This document shows positions 43,753 through 52,505 of a stretch of DNA of 53,983 bases, piece after piece. The stretch covers positions 1 through 53,983 of the forward strand of contig WRFS01000011.1 of the NCBI GenBank assembly GCA_009778695.1. Direction: 5' to 3'. A model generated the notes under the pieces. It was not told where the DNA came from and did not search any database. It saw only the letters and a program-made list of their open reading frames with translations. A program made the position numbers and the translations under genes. How positions within the stretch are numbered: the stretch's first letter is position 1; each line of letters opens with the position of its first letter. This DNA comes from Oscillospiraceae bacterium (GTDB lineage: Bacteria; Bacillota; Clostridia; TANB77; CAG-508).

Positions 43753-43836
43753 TGGTGCGGGCGAGAGGACTTGAACCCCCACGTCGAAGACACTAGATCC
43801 TAAGTCTAGCGCGTCTGCCAGTTCCGCCACGCCCGC
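43753..43836 (-). tRNA. tRNA-Leu (TAG)
   Basis: Acceptor GCGGGCG / CGCCCGC, anticodon loop CTTAGGA, a normal class II extra arm (TGTCTTCGACGT), T-arm GGGGG-TTCAAGT-CCTCT, CCA encoded. Contrast with the tRNA-Leu at 8779. Confidence 0.95.
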
Positions 43837-43906
43837 ATTTTCTATTGACAACATATATCTTAGCATTTTTATTCCTCTTTGTCAATAGAATTTTATTAAT
43901 TTAAAC

Positions 43907-45124
43907 CTATTTCAATAAATCTATTGCTTTTTGCAATTGAGTATCATCTGCTGCTGGAATATCCATAGTATCTTTATATTTATCTGGAACTGCCACAGCA
44001 TAATCTGGTTCAATACCAGTTTCATTTATTTTATTTTTATTTGGTGTAAAGAATTCTTCTGATGTAATTTTTAATGCACCACCATCTACTGGAAGAACGC
44101 TTTGTATTACACCTTTTCCATACGTTTTAGCACCAACTAATTTTGCTCTACCATTTTCTTTCAATGCTCCTGCAAATATTTCTGTTGCACTAGCTGAATA
44201 TTCATTTACAAGTACAACTATTGGCATTGTGATATTTCCATCTTTATCTGTTTTATATGTGTTTTCACCATTTGTTTTGTCATCTGTTATAAGTTCTACC
44301 TTACCTTTAGGCAACAAAGTATCTAATATTGATAATGCTCCATCAACATATCCTCCACCATTAAATCTAACATCTATAATTAATGATTTAACACCTTGCT
44401 TTGCCAAAGCAGCATATTTAGCTGCAAAATCAGCTGCTATTCCTTCATCAAAAGTTGTAAAATTCATATATCCTATATTATTTTCCAATACTTTTGTTGT
44501 TATTGGAGAAGTTCTAATTTCTTCCCTTGTAATAGTAAAATCTAATGTTTGTGTACCCCTTAAAATTTCCAAGGTTACAGTTGTTCCTGCAGGACCTTTA
44601 ATTTTGTTTGAAGCTTCCGTCAGTTGATCTCCAGTATATTCTACTCCATCTACTTTTATTATTAAATCTCCCGCTTTTAATCCCGCTTTTTCTGCAGGTG
44701 TTTCAGGTATAGGAGATACAATTTCGATTCTATTTGATGCAGTATCAATATCCATGTTAATTCCAATACCTTCAAAGTTGCCTAATGCAACAGCTTGATA
44801 TGTAGCCCATTCATCTGCGGTAAAATATTCACTATATTTATCTCCAAGACCTGCAACATAACCTTTAACTGCACCATCAATAAGGTCTTGCTCGTTTATT
44901 TGATCCGCATTTAAATAATTATTGTTAATAACTGCTCTAACTGCTTGTATTGCTTTATCTAAATCTGTTATTTGTTGATTGTTACTATTTGATAATGTTA
45001 TAATATTTGGGTCATTATTTATTTTATTAAAAAAATATAACGATGTCCCTAAAAACGTGATTAATGCAGTTAATGCAACCGCCATTATAATTTTATAAAT
45101 TGATTTTGCTTTTGAACTTTCCAT
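43907..45124 (-). CDS. ctpA: carboxy-terminal processing peptidase, S41 family
   Basis: 405 residues. One N-terminal membrane anchor (about 10-30), a PDZ domain (about 110-200, with GIGINMD and AGLKAGDLIIKVDGV) and the S41 protease core with SLIIDVRFNGGGYVDGAL, the nucleophile segment VVLVNEYSASATEIFAGALKENGRAKLVGAKTYGKG (Ser, Lys). Downstream of ftsEX and the M23 genes, the usual Firmicute order, and thought to process extracytoplasmic proteins. Confidence 0.93.
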   Translation of the reverse strand: MESSKAKSIYKIIMAVALTALITFLGTSLYFFNKINNDPNIITLSNSNNQQITDLDKAIQAVRAVINNNYLNADQINEQDLIDGAVKGYVAGLGDKYSEYFTADEWATYQAVALGNFEGIGINMDIDTASNRIEIVSPIPETPAEKAGLKAGDLIIKVDGVEYTGDQLTEASNKIKGPAGTTVTLEILRGTQTLDFTITREEIRTSPITTKVLENNIGYMNFTTFDEGIAADFAAKYAALAKQGVKSLIIDVRFNGGGYVDGALSILDTLLPKGKVELITDDKTNGENTYKTDKDGNITMPIVVLVNEYSASATEIFAGALKENGRAKLVGAKTYGKGVIQSVLPVDGGALKITSEEFFTPNKNKINETGIEPDYAVAVPDKYKDTMDIPAADDTQLQKAIDLLK

Positions 45125-45200
45125 TAAAATAATTCCTTCTTTCTATTATTGGGTAAAACACCCTAAATTAATATATGCATATAAATTTTTAAAATGCAAT

Positions 45201-46371
45201 CTACGGTAAGTATGGCGTTGGGTTAACTGGAACTCCGATTAATTCTTACCTCAAAATGCAAATGTGGTCCTGTTGAATTTCCTGTGGTACCAACTCTCAT
45301 AATTACTTGCCCTTGGCTAACATTGTCTCCAACATGAACTTTTCTTGATCCAGGCAATCCATGTGCATATAGTGTTGCACTTCCGTCATGATGATCTATT
45401 ACTATGTATTCTCCATAACTTCTATAAGTTCCATTTGAATTTTTTAAAGCATCAGATATTACTACTGTTCCCGCTTTTACCGCTAAAATATTTTGTCCTA
45501 ATATTCCTGCATAACTAAAGTCTACACCAGTATGCCCTGGATAACCTTGCCATCCACAATAAATATCTTTTGTAGTTCTCCCAGCTAATGGACTAATATA
45601 TCCATATTTATTTGGAGTTTGTGGTGCAATATTTGAACTAGAAAGAGCTTGAAGCTTCTTTTGAACGGCAATTTTGTCCTGTTCCATTTGATCTAGTTCT
45701 TTTTGTATAGTTTTTTCTTGTGCTGTTAATTTGCTAACAGCCTGAGTTTTAGCATTTTTAGAATTTACCAATGTTTTTTGTTCTTGTTGAACAGATTTTT
45801 TATCAGCAGTTAATTTTTCTTTCGAAGTCTCTAAATCCGATCGTGCACTTTCCAAATCAGCTTTTTCTGCACTTAACTCATTCAATAACGATTTATCTGC
45901 TTGGGCGATTTCTGTTAAATAATACCAATTAGATAATACATCAGATAAATTTTTAGATGATAACAAAACATCTAAATACGTAGTATCGCCAGCAATATAT
46001 GCAGAAACTATCCTTCCTTTAAACTTTTCAAAATTATCATCATATGTTGCTTGTTTTGCATCAATTTCTTTTTGTTTACTTGTAATTTGATTGTTTAAAT
46101 CAGAAATTTGTTTATTTAAAGTATCAATCTTATTTTGGCTATTATCAATTTGTGCAGTTAGAGTTTGAATTTGATTTAATGCAGTAGATTTTTGAGTTTC
46201 AACTCCATCTAATTGTTGTTTTGAACTAGTAATTTCACTATTTATCTTGTTGATTTGCTTATTATAATCACTGGCTGTAGCAGCATTTATTGGATTAACT
46301 AGCATAGAACAAGATAATAATATAACTGTTATCATTGCACATAATTTTAATAACATTTTCTTTTCTTTCAC
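45201..46371 (-). CDS. secreted coiled-coil M23 peptidase (EnvC-like), with a +1 frameshift near the 3' end
   Basis: Signal peptide, coiled coil (about 30-240) with TYLDVLLSSKNLSDVLSNWY, then an M23/LytM domain with HTGVDFSYAG and GPHLHFEVRIN (zinc ligands). The zero frame ends abnormally in RSSS at 45223. Skipping one C at 45237 gives GVPVNPTPYLP and a stop at 45201, matching the paralogue's NGTAVDPLPYI. Both catalytic motifs are before the shift. Probably an FtsEX-activated septal hydrolase or hydrolase activator. Confidence 0.88.
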
Positions 46372-46447
46372 TTTCTAAAATCCTCCAAATTTTCTATTTT
46401 TTTCCAATGATAGGCACACACATTTGTGCCTAGAATTAACATTTTAT

Positions 46448-47611
46448 TTACATTCCAGCAGATGATTGTCCATTTGATGTAATATACGGTAACGGATCTA
46501 CCGCAGTACCATTTATTCTTACTTCGAAGTGCAAATGCGGTCCCGTTGAATAACCTGTAGTACCAATTGGCATAATTACATCACCTTTTTTAACTATGTC
46601 TCCAACTGACTTATATGCAGCCTTACTTCCGTGCCCATAGAATGTTGAATATCCTCCACCATGATCTATTAATATATAATTTCCATATGACTGGTTATAT
46701 CCTTTTTCTGCTACAACTCCATCATTCGCAGCAACAATCGGTGTTCCTTCTGGTGCTGCAATATCAACTCCTGTGTGCATGCTCCATACCTTAAATATTG
46801 GATGAATTCTCATTCCAAAGCCAGATGTTATTGTATGATACCCTGGCACTGGCCATGCCATTTCTCCTCCAGCATAATTAGGATTAACACTTGAAATTGA
46901 AACTTGTAAAATTTGTGCATCTATATTGGCAAGATCTTTTTCATATTGATCAATGTCAGATTGTACCTTTTTTTGCTTTTCTGATAATTGATTTAAATAG
47001 CTATTTCTAATTGTTCTAGTATCCTCAAGTGTTGCAGCTGTTTTTTGTTCACTATCATATAATGCTTTTAGTTGTGCCTGTTGGTTTTGTAATTTTATTT
47101 GTTGATTTTCAAAATCTTGTTTTTCAGTTTGTACGCTATCTAATAAGTCTTTATCATATTGTGTCATTTGAGATAAGTAGTAATATTTAGATATGAAATC
47201 TTCTATTCCTTTAGAGGCTAGTAAAACATCTAAGTATAATGTATCTCCTCCTTCATACATAGCTACTACCCTTTGTTCTAGCAAAGCCTTTTGTTTGTCA
47301 TACTTAGCTTGTGCTGCATTTAACTGTGTTTGAGTAGCAGATATATCTGTTGCAACTTGTGCTAATTGAACATTTAAATTAGAAATATCTTGTTGATATT
47401 GAAGAATTTGTGCGTTTAAATCAGCGATTTCTTCGTTAACATCAGTCATTGTCCCTTTTATTTCATCTATTTGATTGGTGGCATCATCTATTTGATTGCT
47501 AATATCATTTTTTTGTTTATTCAAATCATCTGTTGTCGTCCCCAAAACAGAATATGTAATTATTGAAGCAAGTGCCAGTACGCATATTAAAGTTAATCCT
47601 TTCTTTCTCAC
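46448..47611 (-). CDS. secreted coiled-coil M23 peptidase (EnvC-like)
   Basis: 387 residues: signal peptide, coiled coil (about 25-235, with LYLDVLLASKGIEDFISKYY), M23 domain with MRIHPIFKVWSMHTGVDIAA, GYSTFYGHGSKA and GPHLHFEVRING. A paralogue of the next gene and, in its coiled coil, of the CHAP protein at 42385. Located 21 bases downstream of ftsX, so likely controlled by FtsEX. A small hairpin (46411-46432) without a T-run lies after it. Confidence 0.9.
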   Translation of the reverse strand: MRKKGLTLICVLALASIITYSVLGTTTDDLNKQKNDISNQIDDATNQIDEIKGTMTDVNEEIADLNAQILQYQQDISNLNVQLAQVATDISATQTQLNAAQAKYDKQKALLEQRVVAMYEGGDTLYLDVLLASKGIEDFISKYYYLSQMTQYDKDLLDSVQTEKQDFENQQIKLQNQQAQLKALYDSEQKTAATLEDTRTIRNSYLNQLSEKQKKVQSDIDQYEKDLANIDAQILQVSISSVNPNYAGGEMAWPVPGYHTITSGFGMRIHPIFKVWSMHTGVDIAAPEGTPIVAANDGVVAEKGYNQSYGNYILIDHGGGYSTFYGHGSKAAYKSVGDIVKKGDVIMPIGTTGYSTGPHLHFEVRINGTAVDPLPYITSNGQSSAGM

Positions 47612-47632
47612 TTTTTATCATTCCTCCTATGT

Positions 47633-48541
47633 TTATACCTCTAAATATCTTTTCATAGAAATCATACTTCCTACTACTCCTATGCCAATTCCTAATATTG
47701 CATATACTATTAGTATTAAGTTAAGCATATCTGTAAAGTTAACAAATACAACTCCCAATTTACTCATTAAATCTAGTGTCATCAGTTTATCTATTACAGC
47801 ATTATATGCAAATCCTATTACTACCAAGGAAATTATGGCGGCAACAACTCCTATTATTATACCTTCTACAACAAACGGCCATCTAATAAACGAGTTCGTT
47901 GCACCAACATATTTCATTATAGAAATTTCCTTTCTTCTTGCATGAACTGTTAATTTTATTGTATTTGAAATTATGAATATTGAAACTATAACAAGAAATG
48001 CGAGTATTGCTGTCGATACAATATTAATCCAATTCCCTACATTTAGTAAAGCATTGGTAGTATCATCCTTGTTTTGTATTTTTGAAATTTCTGGGTATCC
48101 TGAATCTTTCCAAGAGTTAATTTCATTTTGAACTTCATAGTTTTTCGATAAATCCGTAAATGTAACAAGATATGAAGGTGGTAAAACATCTTCCAATCCG
48201 TTTAATAAATCTGCATAATCTGCAAAATTATCTTTCATTTGATTCATTGCATCTTCTTTAGAAACAAATTTTACTGAGTTTACACCATCTAATGCTTTAA
48301 TTTTTTGCCCAATTTCATCAATTTTCTGTTGAGGCGTATTAGCAAGCATAAAAACCTGTATACCTTGTGAATGCTCTAATTCTGTAATCATATTATTTAT
48401 ATTTTTTGTTATGGAGAAAAAAACTCCAAACACTATCATTGTAGCAATCATAATGATTAGGGCTGCAAATGTAGATTTTTTATTTTTGAAAGTATTACTA
48501 AATCCTTCTTTAATTAAATATCCAACAATATTATATTTCAC
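47633..48541 (-). CDS. ftsX: cell division protein FtsX
   Basis: 302 residues from GTG 48541 (AAGGTGGG site); this start overlaps the ftsE end by 11 bases. One N-terminal transmembrane helix (about 22-44), a large extracellular loop (about 45-165, with FVSKEDAMNQMKDNFAD), then three more helices with RRKEISIMKYVGATNSFIRWPFVVEG. Passes the FtsE ATPase cycle to periplasmic or extracellular hydrolases. Confidence 0.93.
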   Translation of the reverse strand: MKYNIVGYLIKEGFSNTFKNKKSTFAALIIMIATMIVFGVFFSITKNINNMITELEHSQGIQVFMLANTPQQKIDEIGQKIKALDGVNSVKFVSKEDAMNQMKDNFADYADLLNGLEDVLPPSYLVTFTDLSKNYEVQNEINSWKDSGYPEISKIQNKDDTTNALLNVGNWINIVSTAILAFLVIVSIFIISNTIKLTVHARRKEISIMKYVGATNSFIRWPFVVEGIIIGVVAAIISLVVIGFAYNAVIDKLMTLDLMSKLGVVFVNFTDMLNLILIVYAILGIGIGVVGSMISMKRYLEV

Positions 48542-49214
48542 TATTGTACCCACCTTTTTTATCACTAATAATCATGCCATTTTCCAGCTTGATTACTCTT
48601 TTTTTCATTTCATCAACAATGTCTTTCGCATGTGTTGCTATTACAACTGTAGTTCCTCTTAAATTAATATCATTTAGAAGCGTCATAATATCCCATGAAG
48701 TTACTGGGTCTAGGTTCCCTGTAGGCTCGTCCGCAATAATCATAGCTGGATTATTTACCAAAGCACGTGCCAATGCAACTCTTTGTTGTTCTCCACCTGA
48801 TAATTCATCAGGATAAACTCTGGCTTTATTGCTTAATCCAACTAAAGATAATAACATTGGAACTTGCCTTCTAATATGTTTTGGAGTCGCTTTTACTATG
48901 TACATTGCAAATGCTACGTTTTCATAAACCGTTTTATCTGGCAACAACCTAAAATCTTGAAAAACCACTCCCATGCTTCTTCTTAAATATGGAACCCTTC
49001 TAGGTTTTAAAAATGTAGTGTCTTTACCGTTAATAATTATATTCCCTTTTGTTGGCTCTTCCTCTTTTAATATAAGTTTTATTAAAGTTGACTTTCCTGA
49101 GCCAGATGCTCCTACTAAAAAAGCAAATTCCCCTTTTTCTATCATAAAGTTAGCATCTTTAACTCCAACTGTGCCTGTTGGGTATACTTTATCAACATTT
49201 TTAAACTCTATCAT
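48531..49214 (-). CDS. ftsE: cell division ATP-binding protein FtsE
   Basis: 227 residues. Walker A GASGSGKST, Q-loop VFQDFRLLPDKTVYENVAFA (FtsE-typical), signature LSGGEQQRVALARAL, Walker B MIIADEPTGNLDP, H-loop ATHAKDIV. First gene of ftsE-ftsX-M23-M23-ctpA. Confidence 0.95.
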   Translation of the reverse strand: MIEFKNVDKVYPTGTVGVKDANFMIEKGEFAFLVGASGSGKSTLIKLILKEEEPTKGNIIINGKDTTFLKPRRVPYLRRSMGVVFQDFRLLPDKTVYENVAFAMYIVKATPKHIRRQVPMLLSLVGLSNKARVYPDELSGGEQQRVALARALVNNPAMIIADEPTGNLDPVTSWDIMTLLNDINLRGTTVVIATHAKDIVDEMKKRVIKLENGMIISDKKGGYNSEI

Positions 49215-49336
49215 GCGTCCTCGTCACGTTCCTTTCCCTTAAGGTGCCTCACAAATTTTGGGGACACCATACCCTTTTTAATATATTCTCTTACAACATC
49301 ATACCAACAAATCAAAATAATTGCAATAGTTTTACG

Positions 49337-49367
49337 AAAAAAAATACGACTTTTGTCGTATTTTTTT
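49337..49367 (-). terminator. Rho-independent terminator after rplL
   Basis: AAAATACGAC-TTTT-GTCGTATTTT hairpin with T-run on the minus strand; ends the ribosomal operon. Confidence 0.8.
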
Positions 49368-49401
49368 ATTCCATTTTTGGTTTTTTTTGGAATTATGTTA
49401 A

Positions 49402-49773
49402 TTACACCAACTCTGCCACTGCTCCAGCTTCTACTAATTTTGCTTTTACCTCTTCAGCTTCTTCTTTTTTAACTTTTTCTTTAAGCGTTTTAGGTGCTCC
49501 ATCAACTAAATCTTTAGCTTCTTTCAATCCTAGTCCTGTAAAGTCTCTTACCACTTTAATAACTGCAATTTTATTTGCTCCAGCCTCTTTTAATACTACA
49601 TCAAATTCTGATTTTTCTTCAACTGCTGGTGCTGCTGCTCCTCCTGCTACTGGAGCTGCAACTGCTGCTGCAGATACTCCATATTTTTCTTCAATTCCTT
49701 TTACTAATTCAGATAATTCGATAACTGTTAAAGTATCGATATCTTCTAACATCTTTTCTATTTTCTTTTCCAT
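49402..49773 (-). CDS. rplL: 50S ribosomal protein L7/L12
   Basis: 123 residues. N-terminal dimerisation domain with [19 protein letters not shown], Ala/Gly/Val-rich hinge ([17 protein letters not shown]), C-terminal domain with [38 protein letters not shown]. Binds translation factors on the ribosome stalk. Separated from rplJ by hairpin repeat R8. Confidence 0.97.
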   Translation of the reverse strand: MEKKIEKMLEDIDTLTVIELSELVKGIEEKYGVSAAAVAAPVAGGAAAPAVEEKSEFDVVLKEAGANKIAVIKVVRDFTGLGLKEAKDLVDGAPKTLKEKVKKEEAEEVKAKLVEAGAVAELV

Positions 49774-49863
49774 CTTCTTTAAATTCCTTTCTTTTTTTCA
49801 TTGTGCTTTACGGTTAAACACCAACCTTATATTATAACGTACATAGTAAACTCATTCACTCAA

Positions 49864-49968
49864 GCGGTATGTTATATATCTTTTTTAAAAACTGCCGACA
49901 GCCCTTTGAGGCGTAGGAATACCCGTGAGCTTGGAGGTAGTTTTTAAAAAAGATATATAACATACCGC
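49864..49968. repeat. covarying hairpin repeat, copy R8
   Basis: Perfect 30-base arms (49864-49893 and 49939-49968). The core is an intermediate type (GCCTCAAAGGGCTGTCGGCAG on the minus strand, with CTCACGGGTATTCC in the middle). Terminal motifs are worn. It lies between rplJ and rplL in a highly expressed operon. Confidence 0.88.
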
Positions 49969-49981
49969 CAAAACCAATGGG

Positions 49982-50482
49982 TTACGCTGTTTCCTTTTGA
50001 ACTTTAACTGCATCTAATGCAATTGCCAATTTCGTAATATTTCCAAGTAAAGCACCTGCAAGTTTTGCAATAAGCTCTTCTCTTGAAGGTAATTGTGCCA
50101 ATACTGTTATTTCATTTTCATCAGATACCTTACCTTCTATAACTCCACCCTTTATTTTATAAAAATCATGGTCTTTTACATAATTATATATTGATTTTAT
50201 TGGAGCTAAGTATTCTTCTTCACACATAATTATTGCTGTTGGTCCTATTAAACAATCGTCTAAACCATCTATTTTGCATTCTTTCAAAGCTCTTCTTGTT
50301 ATATTGTTTTTTATAACTAAATATTCTGTTTTTATTCCTCTTAATTCTGCTCTTAGTTTTGTAATATCTTCTGCATTTATTCCTCTATAATCAGTTAACA
50401 AAACAACTTTTGAAGCTTTTATTTTTTCTGCAAGCTCTTTTACTTGCTTTTCCTTTGTTTCAATATTATTTTTATTTGCCAT
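49982..50482 (-). CDS. rplJ: 50S ribosomal protein L10
   Basis: 166 residues from ATG 50482 with AGGAGGTG before it; the frame to 50536 runs through the leader RNA and is not coding. Motifs: KASKVVLLTDYRGINAEDITKLRAELR, YLVIKNNITRRALKE, LPSREELIAKLAGALLGNITKLAIALDAV. Forms the stalk base with L7/L12 dimers. Confidence 0.96.
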   Translation of the reverse strand: MANKNNIETKEKQVKELAEKIKASKVVLLTDYRGINAEDITKLRAELRGIKTEYLVIKNNITRRALKECKIDGLDDCLIGPTAIIMCEEEYLAPIKSIYNYVKDHDFYKIKGGVIEGKVSDENEITVLAQLPSREELIAKLAGALLGNITKLAIALDAVKVQKETA

Positions 50483-50518
50483 TATTTCACCTCCTATTCC
50501 TCTGGGGTCCCAATTAAT

Positions 50519-50604
50519 AAAATCTGTATATACCAAAGGTATATACAGATTTTTAGCTGTTATATATACCTCGGTAGGACTTATTGTCGCCTACTGTCTA
50601 TGGC
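50519..50604 (-). ncRNA. ribosomal protein L10 leader with attenuator hairpin
   Basis: On the minus strand the conserved segments GACAGTAGGCGAC and AAGTCCTACCGAGG are the hallmark of the L10 leader that binds the L10(L12) complex. Directly after it, AAATCTGTATATACC pairs with GGTATATACAGATTT and is followed by a T-rich stretch, an attenuator or terminator hairpin. L10 can thus limit its own synthesis. Confidence 0.85.
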
Positions 50605-50624
50605 TAAATTAAGTTTTCAAATAT

Positions 50625-50686
50625 TCTAGTCTCTAGTCTCTAGTCTCTAGTCTCTAGTTTCTAGTCTCTAGTTTCCAGTCTCTAGC
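50625..50686. repeat. CTAG-rich repeat, copy 3, at the 3' end of rplA
   Basis: About eight tandem heptamers of the CTAGTCT type (one CTAGTTT, one CCAGTCT). It resembles one arm of the palindromes at 8861 and 9157. It overlaps the last codons of rplA, so the terminal residues LETGN and the stop codon come from the repeat. Confidence 0.85.
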
Positions 50687-51357
50687 ACCATAATTCCAGG
50701 TCCCATTGTTGTAGATACTGATACGCTTTTAATATATTGACCTTTTGCTGATGCTGGCTTAGCTTTTATAATCGCTTCGATAATAGTAGTATAGTTTTCT
50801 AATAACTTTTGTGCTCCAAAAGATACTTTTCCAAAAGATAAATGTATTATATTTAATTTATCTAGTCTATATTCTACCTTACCTGACTTAATTTCTTCAA
50901 CTGCCTTTTTTACATCCATTGTAACTGTTCCTGATTTTGGATTTGGCATTAACCCTTTTGGTCCTAATACCTTACCTAATCTTCCTATAATTCCCATCAT
51001 ATCTGGAGTTGTTACTATTACATCATAGTCAAACCAATTTTCTTTTTCAATCTTTGGAACCAATTCTTCTGCTCCAACATAATCTGCTCCAGCAGCTTCT
51101 GCCTCTTTTGCTTTATCTCCTTTTGCAAATACTAAAACTTTTACAGTTTTACCTGTTCCGTTTGGAAGTACGACTGTACCTCTAACTTGTTGATCTGCTT
51201 GCTTAGAATCCACACCTAATCTTACATGTAATTCTACTGATTCATCGAATTTTGTTTTTGGCATTTTTTCAATTATTTCTAATGCCTCTTGTGCTGGATA
51301 TTCTTTGTTTGAATCAACTAACTCTGCACAAGCTACATACCTTTTTCCTTTTTTCAT
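50668..51357 (-). CDS. rplA: 50S ribosomal protein L1
   Basis: 229 residues. Motifs: [59 protein letters not shown] and the C-terminal [13 protein letters not shown]. Binds 23S rRNA at the stalk and may repress its own operon. After GPGIMV the usual short tail is replaced by LETGN encoded by a CTAG repeat. Confidence 0.96.
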   Translation of the reverse strand: MKKGKRYVACAELVDSNKEYPAQEALEIIEKMPKTKFDESVELHVRLGVDSKQADQQVRGTVVLPNGTGKTVKVLVFAKGDKAKEAEAAGADYVGAEELVPKIEKENWFDYDVIVTTPDMMGIIGRLGKVLGPKGLMPNPKSGTVTMDVKKAVEEIKSGKVEYRLDKLNIIHLSFGKVSFGAQKLLENYTTIIEAIIKAKPASAKGQYIKSVSVSTTMGPGIMVLETGN

Positions 51358-51436
51358 TTTTACCTCCCTTGGTACTAACGAGCTTTTTGCTCTCCCAAAA
51401 ATATATTATTTGTTTATAAACTTTACGTTAATATTT

Positions 51437-51863
51437 TTAACTTGTCACGGTAACTCCCATGCTACGTGCTGTACCGCTTAACCATTTCCATAGCTGATTC
51501 AATTGAAGATGCATTTAAGTCTGCCATTTTTTGTTCTGCGATTTCTTTCACTTGAGCTAACGTTAATGTTGCTACTTTTTCCTTATTTGGCCTTCCTGAA
51601 CCACTTTCAATCTTAACTGCTTTTTTTATTAAACCAGATACTGGTGGTACTTTAGTTATAAACTCAAACGATTTATCTTCGTATACGGTTATAACAACTG
51701 GAATCATCATTCCTGATTGATTTGCCGTCTTGTCGTTAAACTCTTTAACAAATTGCATAATATTTACACCTGTTGAACCTAATGCTGGTCCTACTGGTGG
51801 AGCTGGAGTCGCTTTTCCAGCCTCAATTTGCAATTTAACTATATTCTTTATTTGCTTCGCCAT
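51437..51863 (-). CDS. rplK: 50S ribosomal protein L11, with a +1 frameshift near the 3' end
   Basis: Starts [30 protein letters not shown] after MAKQIKN; RNA-binding C-terminal domain with [26 protein letters not shown]. The zero frame ends at 51462 as KRYST, 133 residues. After AAG an extra C (51476) creates CGG; skipping it gives [13 protein letters not shown] and a stop at 51437, a canonical 141-residue L11. The normal final segment is rRNA-contacting and well conserved, so loss would be surprising in an essential ribosome assembly gene. Confidence 0.93.
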
Positions 51864-51910
51864 ATTTCCTCCTTATTTTGTACTGGTTGCATGACATGCA
51901 ACCCCTACGT

Positions 51911-52444
51911 TTAAATTTTATTTACTTGTGCAAGTTCCAAATCTACTGGAGTTTCTCTGCCAAACATAGATACCAAAACCTTAACTTTATTTTTTGATTC
52001 ATCTATTGACTGAACTACTCCTACAAATCCTTCTAATGCACCACTTGTAATTCTAACGCTATCATTAACTTCATAATCTACATTTACTGCAGTTGATTCA
52101 AATCCCATATTTCTTATTTCTTCATCAGTTAATGGTGTTGGATCTGTTCCTGCTCCAACAAATCCTGTAACCCCTCTTGTATTTCTTACAATATACCAAG
52201 ATTTTTCAGTTACAATCATCTTTATAAGTACATACCCAGGAAAAACTTTTTTCAAGCTTACTTTTCTTTTTCCTTCTTTAATTTCAACTTGTTCTTCCAT
52301 GGGAACTACAATATCTTTAATGAAATCCTCTAATTCTCTATTTTTAATTGTTTTTTCCAAATCCGTCTTTACTTTGTTTTCATATCCAGAATATGTATGT
52401 ACAACATACCACTTTGGTTCTTGTTTTTCGACTTCTTGAGACAT
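51911..52444 (-). CDS. nusG: transcription antitermination factor NusG
   Basis: 177 residues. NGN domain with WYVVHTYSGYENKVKTDLEK, MEEQVEIKEGKRKVSLKKVFPGYVLIKM and VRNTRGVTGFVGAGTDPTPL; C-terminal KOW with GALEGFVGVVQSIDESKNKVKVLVSMFGRETPVDLE. Part of rpmG-secE-nusG-rplKAJL. Confidence 0.97.
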   Translation of the reverse strand: MSQEVEKQEPKWYVVHTYSGYENKVKTDLEKTIKNRELEDFIKDIVVPMEEQVEIKEGKRKVSLKKVFPGYVLIKMIVTEKSWYIVRNTRGVTGFVGAGTDPTPLTDEEIRNMGFESTAVNVDYEVNDSVRITSGALEGFVGVVQSIDESKNKVKVLVSMFGRETPVDLELAQVNKI

Positions 52445-52505
52445 TTGTCCTCCTTTTTGTGCAAGCCTTTCCTACGTGAGTTTCTACCATCATAATTATA
52501 TATTT

